64,000 nucleotides of DNA from Delphinapterus leucas (lineage: Eukaryota; Chordata; Mammalia; Artiodactyla; Monodontidae), in assembly GCF_002288925.2 (NCBI RefSeq), contig NW_022098043.1, positions 7,652,331-7,716,330 on the forward strand, given 5' to 3'. Below the pieces are notes generated by a model that had not been told where the DNA came from, did not search any database, and saw nothing but the letters and a program-made list of their open reading frames with translations. The translations under genes and the position numbers were made by a program. Positions 48,669 through 59,990 of this stretch are shown here, in pieces; the first letter of the stretch is position 1, and each line of letters begins with the position of its first letter.

Positions 48669-48800
48669 AGCAATTCTCAGGAATTGTTAGAGCAAATGGC
48701 ATTTGAATTAAATGTTTAATTAAGCATTGTTGGGTTTGGGTTTATTATAGATTACAGTAATTGTGGGGCTTGGCTCAGATTTGCGGGGTAAAGTTTTAAA
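48669..48800 (+). repeat. Direct duplication, copy 2 (132 bp)
   Basis: From agcaattctcaggaattgtt to gggtaaagttttaaa, 1.8 kb downstream of copy 1 and on the other side of exon D. Sequence beyond both edges does not match copy 1. Confidence 0.95.
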
Positions 48801-49688
48801 CTTTATTGTCAGCTTGTTCTGGCTGTCTCCTAGGCATGTGGTAGAAACTGTGTCTGTTGGGCTAATATACCTGTCTTTCCCCACTGTTCTAAAACCTCTA
48901 TAGGGAATTAGAATGGTATTGAGGTTAGGTCAGAAACCTAGGAAAGTATTTGGCAGATCAACCTTAAGTGGCAGTTAACATAATTCAAGTAGTGTATAAC
49001 TCAAAATTTCCCCAAGAGATACTTAATAGGAGGATTAGTCTTTAACCTGTGCAAATAAATAGGCACCCTTTCTCTTTACATCTGTTCTTAATGGTGCATA
49101 CAGAAAACTAGTCCAGTCAGTGTTTATTTCATCTGTTTATTAAATTAAAAGATGTAAAGTCAGGTGTATATCAGCCCAAATAATTTCATGTAAATCAATG
49201 ATGAACCAGTTCTGGTGACTAAGCTCTCATTTTGTAGAGGAACTGTTAATCCCTAATTAAAGTGTAGACGGTAACTTTGTTACAGAATGAGATCCAGTTC
49301 TTATTGGGATTTCCAGCAGCTCCCTTTCCAGACCTTATTTATATTATTTTATTCTGTTATAGCAACAGATCTTTATATTTCTCTTGCTGAGTCCTCTCTG
49401 TTAGGTACTAACATGAGGACAGTTGAATGATTGGTGGTACTAATGTGAAACTACTTCAGTACCTCAGAGGGCAGGTTTTGTTATACCCACTGAATTAGAT
49501 TATCATCTTAGAAGATATTCCTTCCTGTCTTCCTGCTTTATCTGTTTCTGACTTTGGCCAATCATGAGTTGATTTCTCACTGAGCTACTTAGCTTCGCTG
49601 AGTCTATAGTCACATTATACGCCTATACAAAGCCAGATATCTCCAATTAACATGGCAGACAAAGTGAGATTTTAACTGAGTCATCATA

Positions 49689-49815
49689 GGGAATTCCCTG
49701 GCAGTCCAGTGGTTAGGACTCGGCACTTTCACTGCCAGGGCCCAGGTTCAATCCCTGGTCAGGGAACTAAGATCCCGCAAGGGGCACGGTGCAACCAAAA
49801 AGAAAGAAAATTAAA
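49689..49815 (+). mobile_element. Short tRNA-derived SINE with perfect TSD
   Basis: ggaattccctggcagtccag, gttcaatccctggtcaggga, aaccaaaaagaaag. Duplication TGAGTCATCATA at 49677-49688 and 49816-49827. Confidence 0.94.
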
Positions 49816-50300
49816 TGAGTCATCATACGTGAAACTTATCTCCTTTTGAGATTTGTTGTCCACTCAGAAGACATCCTTTGCTAACCATAAGTCAACAGCA
49901 TCAAAACCAAAAGGAGCAATATCAGGTTTCTTAGAGGCAAGTGCTTTGATGATCCTGGAAAAAGATTCCAAAATTTGGCCCTAGTTCATAAGTTCTCAGA
50001 ATAGCTTGTCTTGTGCCATTCTACTGGTCCTAAGTGTCTAGTGAACCAATCCACTGATTGTCTAGCCTCCCCTTGGGAATTGTAGGCCTAATCATTCCTA
50101 GGGAACCAAAAAACCATCGTTGACTAAGGGCTCTGTGGCTAGCCCAGGAGAGTCTATCAGGATTCAGATCAGACTCCCACTGGCTCAAAAAGCCAGTGCT
50201 TGTCTTTTCAGCTGACATAACTTTTCAGTCTAAGTTTTTATCTTCGTGGCACTGAATGCTCTGGAACTTGTGTTAAGCTTTCCTTTGTTTCTTTGTGCAG

Positions 50301-50420
50301 ATCAACCAACCCAAATTGCCAATGCGAACTCTGGATCCTCGGATTTTACCTCGAGGACCAGACTTCACTCCAGCCTTTGCAGATTTTGGAAGGCAAGCCC
50401 CTGGTGGAAGAGGTGTACCT
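50301..50420 (+). CDS. EIF4G3: EIF4G3 exon E: segment downstream of the eIF4E-binding helix
   Basis: This 120-bp, 40-codon exon is phase 0 at both ends. It follows tttctttgtgcag and precedes gtaagtg. It reads INQPKLPMRTLDPRILPRGP and continues through PAFADFGRQAPGGRGVP. Basic and Gly/Pro-rich, it corresponds to the auxiliary eIF4E-contact and linker region just after the canonical helix. Because it is a multiple of three with phase-0 ends, it could be skipped without breaking the frame. In phase 0 it could also be joined to the candidate alternative exon at 50813. Confidence 0.95.
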
Positions 50421-50812
50421 GTAAGTGCAAGTTCCCTACAACCCAGTTAGTTAGAAACTGTCATAGACCTCATGTCATCTTGTCTAACGGCAAAAGAGCA
50501 AGCAGCTTTTATTCCTTGATTCTTCTAACCAAGAAGAAGAAGTAGGAAAGGCGAAGACTGTCCTTTCCATACTAATATTAAAACAAAGAAAGAATACACT
50601 TGAGTCATTTTTACTTGAAAGAAGCTGGTCCGCATTAATTTGGTCTCGATTTTTTTTTCATATTTTTGCAGTTGAAAAGACCTGCAAATGGGTTAAAAAT
50701 AGAGCCAGTCTTGAATAGGATTCCTGTTCTGTCTTGAGGTGTCCTGATATGTATACTAGAGATCTCTGATGACATTCAGCTAATGGCCCTCTCTTTGTCT
50801 TTGTTTCTACAG

Positions 50813-50932
50813 ATTTGCAAAGTGCAGAGCAGGCATGGATTGCCAATTCTGAAACAGAGCAAAGCCCCAACTTGCACTCCACTGGAGATGTCTCACCCAC
50901 CCCTGAGGAGCCTGCCTCTAGGGGTGTGCTGA
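50813..50932 (+). other. Candidate alternative terminal coding exon of EIF4G3
   Basis: A strong acceptor-like tract (ctctttgtctttgtttctacag) ends at 50812. Spliced to exon E in phase 0, the sequence stays open for 39 codons (starting ICKVQSRHGLPILKQSK) and stops at TGA 50930-50932. The stretch is more GC-rich than the surrounding intron and leads into a tract resembling a 3'UTR, with an ATTAAA at 51692-51697 followed by T-rich sequence. If used, it would make a truncated eIF4GII that keeps eIF4E binding but lacks the MIF4G, MA3 and W2 domains. I do not recognise the peptide. It also forms one arm of an imperfect inverted repeat, so an old transposable element with a chance acceptor is an equally reasonable reading. 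No transcript evidence is available here. Confidence 0.3.
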
Positions 50933-51182
50933 ATCTTTCAAAACAAACAAACAAAAAAACAGTAGTCTGTGATGTTATATTTTCTGTTTTGCTCTTCTCA
51001 TTTACTGTAGGTTGTGAAGTCAAAATATGAAAAAACGATATGTACAAAAGAGTGCAGCTGGTAAACTGCACATTGCCTTTACACCCCCAGTGGCAGGCTC
51101 TTCAGCGGTGGAAGTGGCATCACCAATGGAGTTATGCTGGGGCACTGCACTGTGCAGAATTCGGCAGGCTCTGCCTACTCCA
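50845..51182. repeat. Imperfect inverted repeat (foldback)
   Basis: About 85 bp ending near 50927 (from gccaattctg to aggggtgt) pairs with the reverse complement of a segment running from about 51095 to 51180. By eye roughly 70% of positions agree, including gagcctgcc and ggggtgt cores. The loop is about 170 bp. The arms look like the ends of an old non-autonomous DNA transposon or foldback element that I cannot name. In RNA the arms could form a long hairpin. Confidence 0.6.
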
Positions 51183-51275
51183 TGCTTTGTAGACTTACAG
51201 AAAGCATGGGGTAAAGTTGCCAGTGATGTGAATACCTCTTTTTCCCCAAGTTGGAATGGCATAGAGAACACTTAA

Positions 51276-51720
51276 CCTGAAGTTCTGAAGGAGCTTGGGG
51301 TTTGATGTACATTTGTGGATCACCCTGTTTATACTACTTTATTTTATGTTTGTAAAAATATTTTTATATAAGGTGACATTTTTTATTTCCCCATCACCTT
51401 TTTATTTCTGGAATGGCCACTTTTGAAACCTGCTTTGGAATAAGACTACACTGTCTGAAAACAATGACACTTGGTAGACATTTGAATTATTTGCCTGCAG
51501 CCAAACACTGATTGAAAATACTTGAAGGTCTACACTGTGTTGGAGGCTTTATACAGTAAAACCTACAGAAAATCTTAATTTGAAGCATACTTTTTATTGA
51601 GCATCACCATCTTAAAGACCTCTGTGTGTATAATATTCTGTTCTCACACAGGTTTGAAGTTTAATGTTTATCTAATTTCTCTAATTACCAAATTAAAATT
51701 TTTTCTAAATTTTTGAATTT
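51276..51720 (+). other. 3'UTR-like AT-rich tract downstream of the candidate terminal exon
   Basis: This stretch follows the last small open frames of the foldback region. It has AT-rich, unique-looking sequence with tgtaaaaatatttttatataagg-type motifs, an ATTAAA hexamer at 51692-51697 and a T-rich segment immediately after. It could be the 3'UTR of an alternative EIF4G3 isoform, the remnant of a processed pseudogene, or ordinary intron. Only the hexamer and composition support the first reading. Confidence 0.25.
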
Positions 51721-52464
51721 CCACACCAGAGAGTCTTAGAAAGCAACTTTCTAGAAACGTTTTTATACCTTGTTTTTCAGCATTATTTCCCTTGTTGGTG
51801 GGTTAAATTTATATTTGTTAACGTTTGTTTTAGTTTTGGTTTCAGTTTATATCTTTGTTTTGCCAAACATTTGAAATAATGTTGATGCCATTTTGATTGT
51901 TCCCTGGTTAATATCTGTGGTTATCATGTTGCTCAATTTTGTTCATATGTTAGTCACAGAAGATATGAATTCCGGCATCTCCTCTTCCCGTGTATACTGT
52001 CACTTTTCATTATCAGCTTGCTATTGTCTAATGATCAGGTATAGCCTAAAGGAAATACTATGAATTAAGAATAACTATATCTCTCTCAAAATACTGAAAT
52101 TAGAAAAGGAGTTTTAAAAGTAACTATCACGATGTATGTTTGCCCAATAATTTATGTGCCTGCATATATCAGATAAATGGGTTATTTGGTGCAAAGTAAT
52201 GTGACAGGAAATGAGCCATTATCAATAATTTGTAGTGTCTCCAAAAAAATGTGCTTTGTTTAATTCACTTTCTTTGCATAGCTTTGTCATGTGCCACAAG
52301 CTAATTTTTAAGTGGAATTATTTTGATTAATCAGGGTAATATTAATATGTTAAGTCTTAATGCAAGTAATTATTCTTCCAACATCTCCCATAGCAAACAA
52401 ACATTCTCCATGTAATTTGTCCAGCTTGCCTTGGTATATTGGTGAAGATAAAGATAGGAATTTT

Positions 52465-52512
52465 AAAGGATATGTATTATACATATCCTTTATATTATAT
52501 ATAATATAAAGG
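52465..52512. other. Two overlapping perfect/near-perfect palindromes
   Basis: 52465-52491 (aaaggatatgtat...atccttt) is a near-perfect palindrome, and 52487-52512 (cctttatatt...taaagg) is a perfect 26-bp palindrome. They share CCTTT, so as hairpins they would be mutually exclusive. Confidence 0.85.
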
Positions 52513-53689
52513 AACAATCAATAATGCTGCTTGGAAAAAACCAGCAGCCCTACTCTTCATAGTTTCTGGTTACATACAGCTTTCAAATTGGCTTATAAAT
52601 AATTACCATGCAAAGATGTTAAGATCTACTAGGTATGCTTCTTAGAATAGCTTAATTTTCCAGGACTCCTGGTATAAATTTTCCTGCAACAGACTTGTTA
52701 TAAAATATTTTTAATGTGTAGCAATTGTTTTAGCGTCATATACAGTTACATACAATTTTTAAACATAAAGGTAGGTCTTTTGATGGGCAGTTAAGTGTAT
52801 ATCTGTTGGAAGCACCCAGGCAGTATCATCCCTCTAGTTTTTTAAAAATCAAATTACTTGGCTATTGTGGTGTTAATTTTAATAGTAATCTGTTGGCGGA
52901 CATCACAGAAAGTGCCCCAGAAGAAATGTATTGAGAAAGGGCTGTGGACCTAGACTGGTAACTTGCCACTCATGTTCATTTTAACTAACTTTGAGATTCA
53001 CTGAGCTGTTATAAAAATCCTAGGTGCAAAGAGGTTTCCTAAGCTCATATCATCCTTCCCTCTCTCTTAAAGGGACCCTTGGTTATCTCTCTTTAAAAAA
53101 TGCTAGAATGAATATTGGTCCTGTTTTCTTTGGTTATCCAGGTAAGCAGAAGAGTTTGAGTTTATAGTCTCTGAGTGAGATAGGAGCAATGTATATTAAA
53201 TTCTACAGCAGAGATGTGTATAGTTTCTTATTTAATACATTTAAGTAAAAGAGTGGGTAAAAAATATTAAAATTTTTAGCTCACCTGAAAAAAATTGTGG
53301 CTCACTAGTTAGCCTCAAATTTTGACACTTCATTTTAGTTTTGACATTTGTGGACCCTGCACACATTATACCTCAAAGTTCCTCTTCTAGTCGTCAGTCA
53401 GGATTGTCCTTCAAGCAAAGAAACCAGGCTTTATTTCTTTGTATATATTCCATAACCCTCAGCACAGGATCCTAGATTTTGTTTGTATTTAGTAAATAAG
53501 TCATTCATTACATATGGTGCAACTTTTGAAAGATACTGTAAATCTGACCATTTATATTAAGTTTTTCACACACACACAAAGGACACGAAATGTTTAAAGG
53601 TAATTATACCAGTCTATATATCACTTTTTTAAAAGTTTCTTTTTTTTCTTTGGTATTGATGATAATACCTGATATCGTACCTAGTTTTT

Positions 53690-53850
53690 AAGGTCCTTTT
53701 ACATGCCTTGTTGTATCCTGTGATCCTCGTAATAGCCTGTAGGCAAGATAAGCATTTAATATGTGAGAAAGTTTAAGTTCAACAAAGTTGAGACTTGATT
53801 ACAGTAACTTTGCTCATAAGTAGCACAATTGTATTTAAGAGTCCACAATT
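53690..53850 (-). repeat. Possible MIR fragment, reverse orientation
   Basis: tttacatgccttgttgtatc, tgatcctcgtaatagcctgt and atttaatatgtgagaaagtt resemble MIR in reverse. Highly diverged. Confidence 0.4.
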
Positions 53851-56052
53851 CTTTTGTCTTCTAATCTGCCTCTTTTCTCCACTTCACCGGACAGTGAATC
53901 ATTCTCAGAGTGTAAACATTCTCAGAGCATAAACATAAGAATGTTAGAGATTAATTAATCAAGGATGTTAAGCATTTATAAGAACAGTAATCTGTTGAGG
54001 ACTCAGTATACTTAGGTAAATATTTGTGAACAGTATCTACCTTAGTTTTATCCAGAGATACAGATAAATTTGTCTTGGAAGGTTGCACATGGATTATAAT
54101 TTCAATTTTTTAATCCTAGACTAACATTTATATTATCTTTTCAAAACTTTTTTTCCTTTGAAACACTGTTGTTATCTATTTAGTAATATTTCTCACATCT
54201 CTGTGCTGCTCGTTTGAAATTCACTCATATTACTCATATTACCTGTCTTGGGGCAGGTAAAGAGTTGTAGCGTAAATCATATTTACTTTTTAGAAATCTC
54301 AAACATTCATTGGTGTTTGCAGTATTTTTTTGGAAGTGGACGTTTTCTAACTTTATTCAAACATGATTAAAATTATATCCACAGATTATATTATGGCTCT
54401 TACATGATTTTGACATAATTACCTTTTATTACACCCACCAATCTTTGTTCTTGACAGATTTTTATGTGCAGATGCATTGATTAAGTTAAATGTCTTGTGA
54501 TCTTTGAATTTTATCCAAACATTGAAAAAGATAGTAACCCACATGACTTAACACTAGAATATATCCTGAGTTATAAGAACCAGACAATACATGGTTTACT
54601 ACCTTTGCTTAACAGAATTCTTTTGCCTGAGCTACCATATCAAGGTTTCAGTACTGTCTGGTTTAGCAGCTGTTCCCTGTTCGTACTTTTCTAGTATGGT
54701 GATCCTCTTTAGTTCTCTCTCAGTTATGCCATGCGTGGTACCTCTGGGTTTATTTGACCTCAGCCTTTTCAGGTTTATGAAATAGTCTTAAGATCATATC
54801 ATCAGTACCAAGTCTTTAGCTGGATGTATTTGACAAGATTGCTGTGTATTGTCCAGAAATTCTAAGTTTTGATCCTGATACACCCTTGATACTGCTGTTT
54901 CTAATTAGGGCAGATGGTAAAGGGTAAGAGAATAATAAATTCTGAGGTAAGTCATGTGTAAAAGGCTTTGAAGCTTATCAAAGGCCTCAGACCATGTCTC
55001 TTAGAATGTGTCTTTATATATAAAGCATGACCTTTAAATTTCTACTTAAAGGGTAGTGTTGGGACATTAAGTGAGATATGATTCTGGTCTATATGTCTTG
55101 TGTGAAGTTTTTTTTTTTTTCTTTCCTCTTGAAACCTAATTGCAATATTTACTCATTGTTTAGAGAATGACATGTTAGAAAAAGTAAAGGCTGTCAATAT
55201 GCTACAGATCTGGGAGGAGCAGAACTTATTATCAACCCAAATATTTAATCGTGAAAAAGTATTTCCAAGCATTTAGAGTAGCAACAATTATGAATATTTT
55301 AATACGCAGAATACAACTTTTAGCTTACCATTGCTCTTACAGTAACAATTTTTAATTCGATGACCAGTGTGACATGCTAGCATATATTGGTTTTAACAGA
55401 ATGAGTATAGTGGGACTCTAGAAGGAACAAAGAGCTGACAAAGAAAGGAAGACATTTTTTTCAGAGAGCAATTTAGTTGGATTTCATTAATAATAGAAGG
55501 AAGACTTGTGTTAGTATTTCTGACCCAGCAAACTGTGAGGGATCCATTAAGATCTACAGTCAGGCTGGGTGTCTATGCTCTAGATAGTTTTCATGGTAAG
55601 GGTGTATTTGCATTTCCCATGAAGTTTAGAGGCCCAGTTTTTGAAGCAGATTTGTAACTGTGATGATTTCTGCCTGTGAATTTTTGTAATTGTTCAAGTG
55701 ACCAGTCTCAAGTCACATAACTAGTTAAAAAAAAAAAGAAGAAGATGCTTCAGTTAAGGGTCATCTTTTTTTTTGTTAGGAATAACAGCTTTATCGAACA
55801 TAATTTTCCATCCCTTTAGTTATCTCATTTAGGATTTCATGGTCAAAAATTGTAGTGGTGGTGTAAATTACAGTGATGGCGTTCTAAGACATCCCCGTCC
55901 AAACAAAAGATCACATCTAAATTGAATGCCTAGTACCCATCTTTGCCTCCAGAGTGTTTGGTGTGTTCATCAGCCCTGACTTGAGCAGCACAGCAGAGAC
56001 AGTAGATCGTAAGCACTCTGTGTCGGTATTATAAAAAATGTTCTTGTTCTAG

Positions 56053-56223
56053 TCGTTGAATGTTGGACCACGGAGATCTCAACCTGGACAGCGAAGAGAA
56101 CCCAGAAAGATCATCACAGTCTCTGTAAAAGAAGACGTGCACCTGAAAAAGGCAGAGAACGCCTGGAAGCCCAGCCAAAAACGAGACAGCCAAGCTGAGG
56201 ATCCTGAAAACATTAAAACCCAG
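56053..56223 (+). CDS. EIF4G3: EIF4G3 exon G: basic segment leading into MIF4G
   Basis: This 171-bp, 57-codon exon is phase 0 at both ends, between acceptor gttcttgttctag and donor gtgaga. It starts [20 protein letters not shown], continues [20 protein letters not shown] and ends near DPENIKTQ, after which the MIF4G domain of the family begins (its first exon is not in this window). The Arg/Lys-rich RREPRKI stretch is conserved between eIF4GI and eIF4GII and lies in a region reported to help RNA binding. The exon start corresponds to the region where, from memory, human eIF4GII is cut by enterovirus/rhinovirus 2A proteases. Here Ser and Pro occur where I recall Leu and Ser in human. Confidence 0.95.
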
Positions 56224-56869
56224 GTGAGAACAGAAGCACACTCTAACACTGTTTTGGAATTATAATGATATTGTTTTAATTTGTCTTTTTGCCCTGCTAT
56301 TATATGTAGAGGTTTTAGTTTAAGATTTTTTCTGATTTTTTTCACATTACAAGCATTATTCTAAAAGCTATCATAGATGCCAGCCACCTACTGTTTTCTC
56401 TTGAAATTGCATTCTGTGTGCTTTTCAAAACAGGCACTATATTTAGAGGGCTCATATACATAGAATTCTGTCATTCAGGTTTAGATCAATATTTGCTTTT
56501 CTTAAAAATGTGCTTTTAGATTCTCAGTCATTACCCTGTGCTAGTCTAGTTAGTATATTACTTTGTTTCATTTCTAATAAGTTAGAATTTAGAAACCCAT
56601 CTTCTTCATAGTCTTTTGTAATAAAATTGAAGTCTTTGCATCTTTCTGTACATATCCTGCCCTCAGAACTCCTTAGGGTAAATTGAATGAATTCCTTTAA
56701 TCCACACAAAATTATTTTTGTGTGTCAAATTATACAAAGTCTCTATTCATCTTTTGCTGTACGCACAATGCCAGTTCCTATCCCTGGGTTACCTCTGTTA
56801 TATCCTTTGGATGTTTTTGATACTAATTAAGATACTAATTTGATACTAATTAAGATGCTAATATAATGT

Positions 56870-57055
56870 ATCTCATAGGGCACTGTGAAGATTAAATGAA
56901 GCAGTATAAAGCACTTGGCAGGTTCCTGGAGCCCAGTTACGTACTTAGTGTGATAATGTTCCCGGGAAAGAGATGTGCCTTACAAATCCCGATTTTGATT
57001 GAGCACACACAGAGCCCCATACATAGTAGATACTCAATAAATACTTGTTAAACAG
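56870..57055 (+). repeat. MIR SINE fragment
   Basis: ctcatagggcactgtgaaga, ttaaatgaag, aaagcacttggcag and tagatactcaataaatac match the 3' half of MIR. Confidence 0.75.
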
Positions 57056-57409
57056 TATGCTAACCAGCAAAGTTGTTCATACAAAGTCAGGACCAAGATG
57101 AACTGATCCAACACAAAGCCATGTTGTCCAACCTTAATTGGCTGCTTGCCTTTGTTCATCTTTCTAGTAATTGCCCCAGACATTTGTCCCTACGTACATC
57201 CTTCTCCAGATTCACTAAAATCAAGTACCTAATCTTTCCTCCATTTCTTCTCAATGTATCTCAACTTTTTTTTTTTTTTCTAAAGCATCTCCTACATCCC
57301 TCCCTCCAGTCCCTCTGAGAATTACTTAATGAATAGGGACCTAAAAGGTTTGCAAAGATAGTTAAAATTCCTGCTAAATCTTTATCATTGAAGATGAAAA
57401 GATCTTGTT

Positions 57410-57545
57410 TTAGTATTTAAGGCACTTGTATTAGTGCTGTATTTCATTAGATTCTTACAACACCTATGAAGGAAGGAATAGATATTGTCTCTTTTTTCTT
57501 CTTCCTAGAAGACACTGAAGCTTTAAGAGATTGTTACTCACAGTG
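57410..57545 (-). repeat. Possible MIR fragment, reverse orientation
   Basis: attcttacaacacctatgaa and agaagacactgaagcttta resemble MIR in reverse, diverged. Confidence 0.4.
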
Positions 57546-57704
57546 TTGTAGTTACTGAATAGTCCGTTTGTTGTGACTTGTAATTTGCCTCTTTACTCTG
57601 TAACAGAATTCTCCCCATGATTTTTTTTAATTTTTTTATTGAAGTATAGTTGATTTACAATGTTGTGTTGGTTTCTGGTATATAGCAGAATGACTCAGAT
57701 ATAT

Positions 57705-57708
<4 letters not shown>

Positions 57709-57741
<33 letters not shown>
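57709..57741. repeat. (GT)n microsatellite inside L1
   Basis: About 16 GT units within the L1 3'UTR. Confidence 0.95.
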
Positions 57742-57743
<2 letters not shown>

Positions 57744-58135
57744 CATATCATACATGTATTCTTTTTCATATTCTTTTCCATTATGGTTTATTATAGGATA
57801 TTGAATATAGTTCCCTGTGCTATACAGTAGGACCTTGTGGTTTATCTATTTTATATGTAGTAGTGTGTATCTGCTAATTTCAAACTCTAATTTATCCCTC
57901 CCCCACCCCCTTTCCCCTTTTGTAACCATAAATTTGTTTTCTATGTCTGTGAGTCTGTTTCTGTTTTGTAGATAAGTGCATTTGTGTCATATTTTAGATT
58001 TTACATCATATAAGTGATATCATATGGTATTTGTCTTTCTGACTTACTTCACTTAGTATGATGATCTCTAGGTCCATCCATGTTGCTGCAAATGGCATTA
58101 TTTCATTCTTTTTATGGCTGAGTAGTATTCCATTT

Positions 58136-58165
58136 TATATATATATATATATATATCTATATATA
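58136..58165. repeat. (TA)n microsatellite inside L1
   Basis: tatatatatatatatata run with a tcta interruption, at the same L1 position where the 23767 copy carries (GT)n. Confidence 0.9.
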
Positions 58166-59173
58166 TCTCACATCTTCTTTATCCATTCATCTGTCGATGG
58201 ACATTTAGGTTGTTTCCATATCTTGGCTATTGTAAATAATGCTGCTATGAACATTGGGGGTGCATGTATCTTTTCCAATTATAGTTTTATCTGGATATAT
58301 GCCCAGGAGTGGAATTGCTGGATCATAAGGCTATTCTATTTTTAGTTTTTTAAGGAACATCCATACTGTTTTCCATAGTGGCTGCACCAGTTTACATTCC
58401 CACCAACAGTGTAGGGGGGTTCCCTTTTCTCCACACCCTCTCTAGCATTTGTTATTTGTAGACTTTTTAGTGATGGCTATTCTGACCAAGTTCTCTCCAT
58501 TATTAATTTCAGAAACAGAAGAATAATTATACTGACTTCGAGATGTCATTAATTAGCTAAGTTTTCTTTAGTGAATAGATAAAGCAAATACAGTGCAGGA
58601 TTAATAGACTTCTTTTTCAGGGCCAGTGCAACCTCCTTTTTCTTGACACTTTTTCTTCTTAATACAGAACATCTTTGCTTCATTCCCTCTCTTTTTTGTG
58701 TTTTTATTCTTCTCCTCTGCACAGGTATACCCCATGTTGACCTGTTGCTCCTGCTACCTGTTATTCTATTTCTTCCCTTTTGTCGAAACAACAGTTTTAT
58801 TGTTGCCTCCACTTCCAGAAAACTCATTCACCCTGACTTTTGTTCCTACCACTGTATTTATAACAACATTATGAATGACCACCAATGACCTTATTTTTCC
58901 TGTATCGTAAGATTTAATCTTTTCCTTGAAACATTTCTAGAAAATCATTGCTAATGACGTGTCTAGACTACTTCCACATACATACACTGCTGTTGTGGTT
59001 CCACTGCTGGGGTTCCCTGCTTCATCTTTCTTCTCTTGATACAGTATTCCCACTGCTGCTGCCTGACTCATCTACCTGAGAGGCTGATTTTTATCTCTTC
59101 GCTCTAGCTTTTAATCTATCATTTAAGTCCTATCATTTTCTCTCCCAACTAGTGCACACTAGTCCTCTGATCT

Positions 59174-59378
59174 GTTTTGGGTTTTTTTTAATATTTATTT
59201 ACTTATTATTTATTTGGTTGCGCTGGGTCTTAGTTGTAGCAGTCGGGCTCCTTAGTTGTGGCATGCAAACTCTTAGTTGCAGCATGCATGTGGGATCTAG
59301 TTCCCTGACCAGGGATCGAACCTGGGGCCCCTGCATTAGGAGCACAGAGTCTTAACCACTGCACCACCAGGGAAGTCT
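59174..59378 (-). mobile_element. Older tRNA-derived SINE with perfect 15-bp TSD
   Basis: Reverse orientation: ggttgcgctgggtcttagtt body, accaccagggaagtct head. Duplication CTAGTCCTCTGATCT identical at 59159-59173 and 59379-59393. Confidence 0.94.
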
Positions 59379-59807
59379 CTAGTCCTCTGATCTTTCCTTG
59401 TTGTTTTCTATCCCTGAAATAGAAGAGCCTCAATAACAATTCCTTCCTAAAATATTTTCCCCTTCCTAAAATGTCTTCTCCCCCTTTTTTTCATTTAGCC
59501 AGCTTTTTCTGCTCTTCATAATCTGGCCCTATTCTCATTTCCTTCTAAAGGTATTTCCTGACTAACCCATTGCCTCTGACCTCTCTTGTACCTAAATGAC
59601 TCACTTCTCTGGCTTCTAATCAATTTCGTGCTTTGCTCTATCATTTCTCTTGTAACTTTCTTGTCTTTGCAGCTATATTTTAATGGTTTTGATTACTGTG
59701 CCATATGCTTCATTTGTACTTAATACAGAATTTTGGGAGCATCAGATAGATATTCAGTTATAATGAATAAATGATTTTCAGTCAATTTTTTGATGCTGGA
59801 GATTTCC

Positions 59808-59990
59808 TTTTTTTTTTTTTTGCGGTATGCGGGCCTCTCACTGTTGTGGCCTCTCCCGTTGCGGAGCGCAGGCTCAGCGGCCATGGCTCACAGGCTCCGC
59901 GGCACGTGGGATCTTCCCAGACCGGGACACGTACCCGTGTCCCCTGCATCGGCAGGCGGACTCTCAACCACTGCGCCACCAGGGAAGTCC
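59808..59990 (-). mobile_element. CHR SINE with internal deletions
   Basis: Reverse CHR SINE shorter than its relatives: the cacaggctccggacg and ggcccagccgct segments are missing. Abuts the L1 3' end that begins at 59991; no clear duplication. Confidence 0.9.

Larger units (their letters stand above)
48590..50300 (+). other. EIF4G3 intron, phase 0
   Basis: Bounded by gtaagc and tttctttgtgcag. It contains the second copy of the 133-bp direct duplication and one short tRNA-SINE (49689-49815). Unique-looking sequence otherwise. Confidence 0.85.
50421..56052 (+). other. EIF4G3 intron, phase 0, repeat-poor
   Basis: Bounded by gtaagtg and gttcttgttctag. It holds the candidate alternative terminal exon with its foldback and 3'UTR-like tract. 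From about 51720 to 56050 I see no SINE or L1, only AT-rich unique sequence with a pair of overlapping hairpins at 52465-52512 and a possible old MIR near 53690-53850. It is the longest stretch in the window without recent transposons. Confidence 0.8.
57615..58490 (-). mobile_element. L1 3' end, reverse orientation
   Basis: attgaagtatagttgattta, gatattgaatatagttccct, gtaaccataaatttgttttc (3'UTR), then ORF2 C-terminal text (atccattcatctgtcgatgg, ctccacaccctctctagcat). Contains (GT)n at 57709-57741 and (TA)n at 58136-58165. Confidence 0.9.

Noticed and set aside
51027..51275. 82-codon frame, with another on the opposite strand
   Set aside because: Both lie in the foldback region and look like chance open frames; neither joins EIF4G3 in phase as well as the 50813 frame.
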